Source: Betaproteobacteria bacterium
Lineage (GTDB): Bacteria; Pseudomonadota; Gammaproteobacteria; Burkholderiales; Usitatibacteraceae
Length of the DNA stretch: 64,000 nucleotides
NCBI GenBank assembly: GCA_016709665.1
Contig: JADJMI010000015.1
Span: forward strand, 27,233 to 91,232
Direction of reading: 5' to 3'
Shown here: one piece after another, positions 28,491 to 36,709 of the stretch
Layout: each line of letters begins with the position of its first letter
How positions within the stretch are numbered: the stretch's first letter is position 1
The notes under the pieces: model-generated
Told to the model about the DNA's origin: nothing
The model's input: the letters and a program-made list of their open reading frames with translations, nothing else
Databases searched by the model: none
Position numbers and translations under genes: made by a program

Positions 28491-31394
28491 CCGAGGAGGC
28501 CGTCCCCGTGAGGACCACCACCGTGCCGCCATTGAAGTTGGTCGAGCACGTCGCGCCGCAATCGATGCCCGCCGGGCTGGACGTCACCGAACCGGAGCCC
28601 GACCCCGACTTCGTGACCGAGAGCGTGAAGGGCACCGCCGCGAAACTGGCCGTCACGCTTTTCGCCGCGTCCGCGGTCACGTTGCAGGGCAGGAGCGCGC
28701 TGCACGCGCCGCTCCAGCCCACGAAGATCGAGCCCGGCGAAGGCGTGGCGGTGAGGGTCACCACGGTGCCGAAGTCGAATCCCGCCGCGCAGGTCGAGCC
28801 GCAGTCGATGCCCGCCGGGCTGGAGGTGACCGTGCCGCCGCCATCGCCCGCCTTCCCCACCGTGATGGAGAAGGCCTGCAGCGCGAAGGCCGCGGTCACG
28901 TTCTTCGCTGCGTCCACCGTCACCACGCACGCGCCCGTTCCCGTGCACCCCTCCCCGCTCCATCCGGCGAAGACCGACCCGGCGACGGGGGAGGCCGTGA
29001 GCGTCACCACGGTGCCGCCGGGGTAGGCCTGCGTGCAGGCGCCGGCGCAATCGCCGGTGGTGAAATTGCTCGCCGCGTTCACGCTGCCCGAGCCCGCGCC
29101 CGAACGCCCCACGGCCAGCTCGTACCCGAAGCGCGCGGTGAGCGTGACGAAGCGATCGATGTTCGAGTCTCCGATCACGCGCGAGGTGCAGACCCCCGTT
29201 CCCGCATCGCACGCGCAGTTCATCTGCGGCGTGCAGTTCGCGAGCGTGAGCGACGCCACCACCGCGCCGGAGCCGGGCGTCGCCGTGAAGGTGAGCGTGC
29301 GCACCGGGTTGAGCAGTAAGCCCGCCTGGTACCGGGGGGTCGGGAAATACCGGAGGATGGGGCTCACCCCGATGTCGGCCGGCGGCAGGTCGAGGGCCCC
29401 CGGGCCGTTCGCCGTGACGGTGACGATCGTCGGATAGCTGAAGGCGTGGCCGATCGACGCCGGCGGCGTGAACGGGCAGGAGGTAGCCGATCCGGCCAAC
29501 GCGGCGCAGGCGCCCAGCCATTCGTACGGCCGGACCCGGGTCGCGTCGTAGACGAGGGACGCGAACCTCGGCACCGGGAACACCTGCACCGACGAGTTCG
29601 GGCCGCCGAACGTGCACACGAGCGGGTTGCTGTGGACCTGGCCGAAAGACGTGAGACTGGACGTGCCCGTGCAGCCGAGCGTGACCGGGAACGGCGAGGA
29701 AGAAATCGCTGCGATGCGCCGCGCTCCGGCGACGAGTGTCGTTTGGGTATACACGACGACCGGCGAGAAGGGGACGAACTGCGTGTGGCGAACGCACACC
29801 GACTGCCCGTTCGCGACGAGCCCGGGCGAGTCCGTGAAAGTCCCGGTGCAACCGACGGAGTACACCGGGTTCGAGCCCGGCTCGAGGGGATCCTCCTCGA
29901 TGGAGATCGGGACCGGATGGTCGATGCCCGTGATCGTGATGGGCGCGAAGTCGACGGGATTCGTCGTCACGCCGCCGATCGGAGCGATCGTAACAGCGTC
30001 GGGCACGCCCACCGGGATCGCGTGGAGCTCCGTGCCGAGCGATGCGCTCGTGGCCTGCAGGTAGAGAAGCCCCCCGGCGAGGACGGCGAGACCGGGCGTA
30101 TCCGAACCGGCGCCGGCCACCGTCTGCGCGAGGAGGGTCGTGCCGGCCTCGGTGCCGTCGGTGCGCCAGATCTCGCGGCCGTTCGTGCCATCGTCCGCGG
30201 TGAAGTAGGCGACGCCGTTCGCGGGGATGAAGCCCGCGGGAAAAGATCCGGCCGACGGGTGGATATCCTTCAGGCGCACCGTTCCGGCCGTGGTGCCGTC
30301 GCTCACCCAGGGTTCGCGCCCCGTAGTGGCGTCGCTCGCGACGAGGAACAGCTTGTCGCCGGACACCGTGAGCGAGCTGGGCGTGCTGCCCGTCGCACCC
30401 GGCGTGATGTCCTTCACCAACACCGTGCCCGCGGCGGTGCCGTCGCTCTTCCACAGCTCGGAGCCGCTCGCGGCCGTGGTCGCCACGAACAGGAGCTGCC
30501 CCCCGTAGGCGACCGCCTCGCCGAACGCCGTGCTGCCCGCGCCGGCCGTGAGGTCGCTCACCAGGACGGTGCCCGCGATCGTGCCGTCGCTCTTCCACAG
30601 CTCGATGCCGGTCGTGCCGTCGTTCGCGCTGAAGTAAAGCGTGTTCCACACCGCGACCAGCCCCGCGGGGCTCGAGCCCAGGCTTCCGGACCGGATGTCC
30701 TCACGATCTGCGTGCCGCCCGGCGTGCCGTCGCTCTTCCAGAGCTCGGCGCCGTTGGCCGCTTCGGTCGCGACGAAGTAGAGCGTGCCGTTGATGACGGC
30801 GAGGCTGCGAGGGTTGGCGTCGCCCGTGCCCGCCGAGATTTCCGCCACGAGGACGGTGCCCGCTTCCGTGCCGTCGCTCTTCCAGAGCTCGCGGGCGGAG
30901 GCCGCGGTCTCGGCGTTGAAGTAGATGGTGTTCCCGATCGCGGTGATCGAAGTGGGGTTGGAAGAGCCGCTGCCGACGTTGATGTCGCGTACCCGGACCG
31001 TGCCGGCCTCGGTACCGTCGCTCTTCCACAGTTCGACGCCGGTTTCGTCGTCGGCGTCGGCGCGGAAGTAGAGCGTCGTGCCGGCGGCGACGAGGTTGGA
31101 CGGGTTCGACGAAACGGAGCCGAAGGCGATGTTCTTCACCATCACCGTGCCGGCGAGCGTGCCGTCGCTCTTCCACAGCTCGCGGCCGTTCACGCCATCG
31201 TCGGCCGAGAAGTAGACGGTGCTGCCGATGACCGCGTAGGTCTGGGGGGCGCCGCTGGCGGTGCCGGAGGCGATGTTCCTCACCAGGGCCAGGGGGCCGA
31301 CGGCGGCGGCGGCCGGGGTTGCCGGCACGACAGCCAGGACGGCGAAGGCGAAGGCGATCCGGCAGGCGGCGCGTGCGAAGTTCGTTCGGGGCAT
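27361..31394 (-). CDS. Secreted ELWxxDGT-repeat propeller protein with InlB repeats and common C-terminal tail (one frame break)
   Basis: Start ATG 31394 (MPRTNFARAACRIAFAFAVLAVVPATPAAA), a clear signal peptide. About eight repeats of roughly 47 residues follow, with ELWKSDGTxAGTVLVKDI and TLYFxAxD cores (ELWxxDGT family, probably a beta-propeller). Next is a 250-residue mixed region (AIPVGVPDAVTIAPIGG...), four or five InlB-like repeats and the tail. The frame breaks at about 30701: GTQIV should continue KDIRSGSLGSSPAG, and adding one A (AGGAC to AAGGAC) repairs it. The 3' 1.1 kb is nearly identical to that of 2434-7648, so this tail was probably swapped or copied recently. Extracellular or cell-surface role unknown. 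Confidence 0.86.
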
Positions 31395-31481
31395 GGCAGC
31401 TCTCGAGGACAGGGTTGCGGGCCCCGCCGGCTTCCGCGGAGTCCCTGTCCTCGATAACGCATTTCCGGGCCGGTTACTGCC
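31395..31481 (-). promoter_or_regulatory. Leader of 27361-31394: hairpin plus paired boxes
   Basis: In gene sense: GGCAG (complement of 31477-31481), 15 nt, then TGCGTT (complement of 31456-31461), then a hairpin with perfect 10-bp arms GAGGACAGGG/CCCTGTCCTC (31405-31414 and 31443-31452), then GAGAGCTGCCATG. The same order and the same 15-nt spacing occur at 36585-36670. The spacing from GGCAG to CGTT (17 nt) would suit an ECF-type promoter, but this is inference. Confidence 0.45.
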
Positions 31482-31490
31482 ACGGGAAGC

Positions 31491-31543
31491 CCTGAAGGTG
31501 ACGGACACCTTCACGGGGGATGAAGGTGTCCGTCACCTTCAGG
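31491..31543. repeat. Perfect 23-bp palindrome (second REP-like family)
   Basis: Arms at 31491-31513 and 31521-31543 are exact reverse complements with a 7-nt loop CGGGGGA. The core of the arm is GAAGGTGACGGACACCTTC, itself partly palindromic. It lies 4 nt beyond the stop of 31548-36584, taking the place of the GGGGACAGGTG element. The similar layout suggests a second family of short mobile palindromes. Confidence 0.85.
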
Positions 31544-31547
31544 GGTC

Positions 31548-34500
31548 TTACTGGGCGAACACCTCGATGATACCCACGCCCGTGGCGCCGTTCTTGCCCG
31601 TCACGATGGCGGTGTAGGCGCCGGGGCTGAGGGTGATGCGGATCACCGACTCCCGCGTGTCGCCGGGCGCGAAACCGCTCGACTGGATCAAGGCCGCGTC
31701 CGGGCTCGCCTGCCAGTCGTCGTTGCTCGCGATCACGATCGGGCCGCTGAAGAGCTGCAGCACCGTGTCCTGCAACGCGCCCGGAACACCGGCGGCCGTG
31801 AGGGACGGGCCTCTCGCCCGCACCACCACCGTGAGCGGCGCATCGCCCTGGACGATGAAGCCGCCGATCATCACGTCGGCATCGGTCAGCACCTTGCCGC
31901 GGGTGGCGATGTTGAGCAGCGGCACCTCCGGCGAGGAAATCTCGAACACCTCGATGATCGCCACGCCGGTCGCCAGGTTCGCCCCCGTCACGATGGCGGT
32001 GTAGGCGCCCGGATTGAGCGTCGTGTAGATCGCCGATTCCAGCGGGTCCGAAGGCGCGAATCCCGAAGACTGGATCGTCGCGGCGTTGGCCGCCTGCTGC
32101 CAGTTGTCGTTCGCATCGACCGGCGTCGGCCCCGAGAAAAGCTGCAGCACCGGGTTCGCGAGCGCCCCCGGCACGCCGGCCGTCGTGAGCGAGGGACCGC
32201 GAGCGCGCACCACCACCGTCTTGGGCTGCGTGCCGCCAATGATGAAGCCGCCGATCAGCACGTCGGCGTCCGTCAGCACCTGCATCCGGGTGGAGATGTT
32301 CGCCAGGCGCGGGATGGTCGAATTGGATTTGAACTCCGCACTCACCGACTTGGCCGCGTCCATCGTCACCTGGCACGGCGAGATGCCCGAGCAGCCACTG
32401 CCCGACCATCCGGAGAAGAAGAAATTCGGGCTGGGCGATGCCGTAAGCGTGACGACCGTCCCCGCGGCGAAATTCGACGCGCAAGTGACGCCGCAGGCGA
32501 TCCCGTCCGGGCTGGAGAAGATGGTGCCGCGCTGCGCCTGCGGGTTCGAGACCGTCAACGCATGCGCCTGCAGGTCGAAAGTCGCCGTCACGCTCTTCGC
32601 CGCGTCCATCGTCACGATGCAGGTGCCCGCTCCCGTGCACGCCCCGCTCCAGCCAGCGAAGGTGGAGCCCGCGGTCGGCGTGGCGGTCAGGGTGACGCTC
32701 GCGCCCGAGTTGAAGTTCGCCGTGCAGGCCGCGCCGCAGTCGATGCCCGCCGGCGCGGACAGCACGTTGCCCGTGCCGGTGCCTGCGCGCGTGACGGTGA
32801 GCGCCCGGGTGACCTGCACGAACACGGCCGTCACGGCCCGGGGCGCGTCCATCGTGACCGCGCAACCGAAGGCACCGGTGCAATCGCCGGTCCAGTGGGA
32901 AAACGCGTAGCCCGAAGCGGCGACCTGGCCGAGCGAAACGACGGTCCCCGCCGGGAAGTCGGCGCTGCAGGAGATTCCGCAGGCAATCCCGCCCGAGCTG
33001 CTCGTGACCGTCCCCAGCCCGGACTTGGTCACGGTGAGCTTGAGGAACGCGGAAGTCACGAGGAACGTGCGCTCCACGTTGGGCGCGGCGAGCCAGTTCG
33101 CGTTGCCGCCCTGCGAGGCGCGGATCGTGCACGAGCCCGTGGCGAGCAGCGTGAGCGTCGTGCCGTTCGTGCCGGTGGCCGTGCAGACGGAAGCCGTGAG
33201 CGAGGCGAACGTCACCGGCAGGCCGGAGCCGCCGCCGGTGGCCGAAAGCACGAAGGGGCCCGTGCCGATGACCCGGTTGGGCGGTTGCGCGAACGCGATG
33301 AGCTGCGTTCCCGGGTTGACGGTCATCGGGTGCGCGGCGGAATCGACTCGGCCGAAATCGTCCATGACGCTGATGACGTAGTTGCCCGTTCCCGCCGCCG
33401 TGGGCGTCCCGGTGACGGCGCCGGTTTCGCCATCGAGCACGAGCCCCGCCGGCAGGCCGCCGGAGGTGAAGCTCCAGGACACGGGCGGCACCGCGTTCGC
33501 CACCTGGAAGGTCGCGCTGTAGGGCACGCCCACGGTGCCGTTCGGCAACCCCGTCGTCGTGATGTCGACGGGATCGAGCACCTGGAAGTAGACGATGCTC
33601 GTGACCGGCGGCGAGTTGCCCGCGCCGTTCAGCGGAACGAAGTTCGCGTCGACGATGGTGTCGTTGTCCAGCACGTTGAGGCGGATCTGGCCCGTGCCGG
33701 TGCCGCGGTTGAGAGTGACGGTCCACGTGGCGCCGCCGCCGGTGACGGAAGTGATGGTCGCCCCCGCCACCTCGCCCGAGGTCGCGAGCGAGAAATCCGC
33801 GGCATCCACGCCCGTGACAGGCTCGCTGAAGGTGACGTCGAACGACAGGCTCGTGATCGACGTGTTGTTGGGCGAGGCGAGCACGACGTTGCTCAACGAC
33901 GGCCCGACGATGTCGTTCGAGAAACGCAGGATGCGAACGCCCGTCGTGTCGAAGCGCGGCGTCCATTCGGCCGCGACGAAAATCGCTCCGCCCGAGGTGA
34001 TGACGCGTCGCGCCGAAGCCGCGCCGAGACCGCCCGCCCCGAGGGTGTACAGGCCGCCCTGGATGCCGTTGGTGCCGACGAGTTTCAGCAGGCAAAGGTC
34101 GACGCGCGCGGAAACGTCTGGCGAGCACTCCCCCGCGACGAGAACGTTGCCCGCCGCATCGACCGCCAAGTCTCTCGCCACGTTCGAGAAGCCGGTGAGG
34201 TAGCGATTCGTCCACAGGGTGGAGCCGGTCGTGGCCGAATGCTTCACCGTGCACAGGTCGCCGAAGCGCACATCGCCGGCGTTGGGAAAGCAGGTGCCCG
34301 TCACGACCGGGTTCCCGTCCGGGCCCACCGCGATCGCCACCGGCTTGTCATCCGAGTTTCCGGCCGGCGCGAAGGCGGCGGCCCACACGCGCGCGCCGGT
34401 GACGAGGTCGTACTTGAGCGTGCAGTAGTTGTTCTGGCTGCCGGCCGAACACTGGCCCGAGACGTAGGCGGCACCCGCGCCGAACGCGAGGGCGACGGGG

Positions 34501-36584
34501 CGGTCCGCCAGGCCCAACGGGCCGTCGTAGGCGTCCTGCCAAAGCACGGTCCCCGTCGACGCGGCGTAAGCGGTGGTGCAGATGTCCTCACCGGTCCCGC
34601 CGTTCGCGCAGCGCCCCGTGGCGATGACCGTGCTTCCCGATACCGACACCGCCACACCCTCGTCGTGAGCGACCTGGGTTCCGGTGCGAAGCCGCGACCA
34701 CGACACGGCCCCGGTGTCGCCGGCGAAGCGCACGGTGCAGATGTCGTCGTCGCCAGCGGCGTTGCGGCAGGTGCCCGTCACGTAGGCGTCGCCGGCGGCA
34801 TCGACTGCCACCGCGCGCCCGTCCGCGTAACCGCCCCCGGGCGAGGTGTACGTCGATGTCCAGGTCGCCGCGCCGGTGGCCGCGGAGAGCTTTCTCGCGC
34901 AGATCCGGTTGGTGAAAGGGTCCACGGAGCAGGTGCCCGCCACGATGGGATCGCCGGCCGGGGAAAAGGCGATGTCCGTTCCGGTGGCCAGCGGGACCAA
35001 GGACCCCACGCCGGAAAACAGGGGCCCTTCGCCGTCGAACGCGCTCACCCACACCGTGCCGCCGGTGGTTTCGTTCGTCTTCATCACGCACAGCGAGGCG
35101 CCGAAGATGCCGCACCCGAATGCCGTGTAGGTGAATCCGCCACTGCGTCCAAAGACGCCGATTTCGGATATGGAGGCGAAGTGCGAAGCCCCGGCGGAGA
35201 AGGACCACTGCACCGTGGGCGAGGCCGCGAGGTACTTCACGGCGCACAGCACCCTGCTTTCCCCCGAACTGCAGTGGCCGAAGGTCACGGGATTGCCCGC
35301 GGCGTCGAGAACCAGCGAAACGCCGACGGCCTCGGTGCCCGCGGGGGCGTTGTAGTTGCCCACCCAGGCGACGGCGCCGCTGGATCCATCGATCCGCAGC
35401 GTGCACATCGTGGACGTGTGGGCGAGAAAATCGCGCGAGCAGTAGCCCGCGACGAACAGCGCTCCTCCGGATCCCACCGCAAGATCCGACGGACTGTCAT
35501 CAAGGGTCCCGGCCGAGTAACTCGTGCTCCACAGCAAGCCGCCCGTCGAGCCGTCGCGGCGCTCGAAGCACATGTTGTTCACGTTCGCCCCAAGGCATCG
35601 GGCAATGCTGACGACGTGCCCCGTGGCGTCCACGCGCACGCGGGCCGCTGGATTGGAAACGCCCGTGGAGAGCCCCTGCCAGAGTACCGCGCCGGTTCCG
35701 CCGGCGATCCGGAAGGTGCACGTCGCGTTGCTGCAACTTCCGGCGGCGGCTACGTCCCCGTTTGAAAACAGCGCGATGTCATCGAATCGCTCGGGCGAGT
35801 CCCCGGCGGTGGGATCCACGGCGGCCTGCCAGAGGGTACTGCCCGTGGCGGAAGCCAGCTTTTCGATGCACGCACTGGTTCCGAAAAGGCTTTCGAAGCC
35901 CAAATCGCAGTCGCCGGCGACGAGGACGTTGCCCGAGCCGTCCGTCGCGAGCGCGCGAACGCGGCTCAGGTCCGACATGTCGCCCCAATCGAGCCGCCTG
36001 GACCAGAGCGTCGTGCCGTTCGAACCATCGAACTTGGATATGCAGGGCTCCGCCTTGAAGCCTGTGTGACACGTGCCCGCGACCACGGGGTGGCCTGAGG
36101 GTTCCACCGCGATGTTCGCGAAGCCGAGGTTCGTATCGGGTTCGTCGAGCGACGCCGTCCACTGGATGACCCCCGTGGCCGCCTGCAATCGCGCCACGCA
36201 GTACCCGTTTCCTCCCGCCTCCTCGCACCGCTGGCCCACGAAGGCATTGCCGGAGGCGTCCACCGCCAACGCGGGCAGGGTACCCTCGTTGGGCCAGGCG
36301 ATGAATTGGGACCAGATCGTGGACCCGGTGGAGCCATTCACTTTCGTGACGCAGGCGCCATATTGGAAGTCGACGTGGCAGGCCGAGGCCTGGATGAAGT
36401 GGCCGGAAGCGGGGTCGCGCACCGCGGATCGGTGAGTGCCAGCCTGATAGCCGCTGGCCTGATGCACGGGCCTGTAGGCGGCATTCGCCCAGTCCAGTGT
36501 CTGGGCCTGAGCCGGAAGGACGGCGGCGACGGCACTGGCGAAGAATGCCAGGGCAAGGGGAGCAATCGCGTGTGATCGGGGCAT
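31548..36584 (-). CDS. Secreted PQQ/SBBP-type propeller protein with InlB repeats and common C-terminal tail
   Basis: 1678 residues, intact. Start ATG 36584 (MPRSHAIAPLALAFFASAVAAVLPAQAQ). Residues about 30-900 are some 15 repeats with cores GSTLWS/TVLWQ, VAVDAAGNxxVTGxC and ICTxxxxxxTG. The spacing of cysteines is regular, so an extended disulfide-bearing propeller is likely. Then come a cadherin/Ig-like domain (LSFDVTFSEPVTGVDAADFSL), a putative-Ig repeat (GLPNGTVGVPYSATFQV), an MBG-type repeat, three InlB-like repeats and the tail (about 1420-1678). The tail uses TDADV instead of TGNDV in both modules. The leader resembles that of 27361-31394. No enzymatic motif recognised. Confidence 0.88.
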   Translation of the reverse strand: MPRSHAIAPLALAFFASAVAAVLPAQAQTLDWANAAYRPVHQASGYQAGTHRSAVRDPASGHFIQASACHVDFQYGACVTKVNGSTGSTIWSQFIAWPNEGTLPALAVDASGNAFVGQRCEEAGGNGYCVARLQAATGVIQWTASLDEPDTNLGFANIAVEPSGHPVVAGTCHTGFKAEPCISKFDGSNGTTLWSRRLDWGDMSDLSRVRALATDGSGNVLVAGDCDLGFESLFGTSACIEKLASATGSTLWQAAVDPTAGDSPERFDDIALFSNGDVAAAGSCSNATCTFRIAGGTGAVLWQGLSTGVSNPAARVRVDATGHVVSIARCLGANVNNMCFERRDGSTGGLLWSTSYSAGTLDDSPSDLAVGSGGALFVAGYCSRDFLAHTSTMCTLRIDGSSGAVAWVGNYNAPAGTEAVGVSLVLDAAGNPVTFGHCSSGESRVLCAVKYLAASPTVQWSFSAGASHFASISEIGVFGRSGGFTYTAFGCGIFGASLCVMKTNETTGGTVWVSAFDGEGPLFSGVGSLVPLATGTDIAFSPAGDPIVAGTCSVDPFTNRICARKLSAATGAATWTSTYTSPGGGYADGRAVAVDAAGDAYVTGTCRNAAGDDDICTVRFAGDTGAVSWSRLRTGTQVAHDEGVAVSVSGSTVIATGRCANGGTGEDICTTAYAASTGTVLWQDAYDGPLGLADRPVALAFGAGAAYVSGQCSAGSQNNYCTLKYDLVTGARVWAAAFAPAGNSDDKPVAIAVGPDGNPVVTGTCFPNAGDVRFGDLCTVKHSATTGSTLWTNRYLTGFSNVARDLAVDAAGNVLVAGECSPDVSARVDLCLLKLVGTNGIQGGLYTLGAGGLGAASARRVITSGGAIFVAAEWTPRFDTTGVRILRFSNDIVGPSLSNVVLASPNNTSITSLSFDVTFSEPVTGVDAADFSLATSGEVAGATITSVTGGGATWTVTLNRGTGTGQIRLNVLDNDTIVDANFVPLNGAGNSPPVTSIVYFQVLDPVDITTTGLPNGTVGVPYSATFQVANAVPPVSWSFTSGGLPAGLVLDGETGAVTGTPTAAGTGNYVISVMDDFGRVDSAAHPMTVNPGTQLIAFAQPPNRVIGTGPFVLSATGGGSGLPVTFASLTASVCTATGTNGTTLTLLATGSCTIRASQGGNANWLAAPNVERTFLVTSAFLKLTVTKSGLGTVTSSSGGIACGISCSADFPAGTVVSLGQVAASGYAFSHWTGDCTGAFGCAVTMDAPRAVTAVFVQVTRALTVTRAGTGTGNVLSAPAGIDCGAACTANFNSGASVTLTATPTAGSTFAGWSGACTGAGTCIVTMDAAKSVTATFDLQAHALTVSNPQAQRGTIFSSPDGIACGVTCASNFAAGTVVTLTASPSPNFFFSGWSGSGCSGISPCQVTMDAAKSVSAEFKSNSTIPRLANISTRMQVLTDADVLIGGFIIGGTQPKTVVVRARGPSLTTAGVPGALANPVLQLFSGPTPVDANDNWQQAANAATIQSSGFAPSDPLESAIYTTLNPGAYTAIVTGANLATGVAIIEVFEISSPEVPLLNIATRGKVLTDADVMIGGFIVQGDAPLTVVVRARGPSLTAAGVPGALQDTVLQLFSGPIVIASNDDWQASPDAALIQSSGFAPGDTRESVIRITLSPGAYTAIVTGKNGATGVGIIEVFAQ

Positions 36585-36670
36585 GGCGGCTCTCGTCGGG
36601 CAGGGGTAGCACGCCCCGCGGCGCGGAGCGCTCCTGCCTTTGAGAACGCAGTGACGGGAAAAACCCTGCC
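36585..36670 (-). promoter_or_regulatory. Leader of 31548-36584: hairpin plus paired boxes
   Basis: In gene sense: GGCAG (complement of 36666-36670), 15 nt, TGCGTT (complement of 36645-36650), then a hairpin with arms GGCAGG/CCTGCC (36599-36604, 36633-36638), then GAGAGCCGCCATG. The loop is GC-rich. The stem sequence differs from that at 31405-31452, yet pairing and position are kept. Confidence 0.45.
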
Positions 36671-36709
36671 AAACAAAGGGAAAGCGATGGTGTCAGCCCG
36701 CTTCAGCCG

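Noticed and set aside
31395..36670. Sigma-54 promoter at the TGGCAG box
   Set aside because: The GG and GC dinucleotides do not have the 10-nt spacing: CC, not GC, sits at the -12 position in both leaders.
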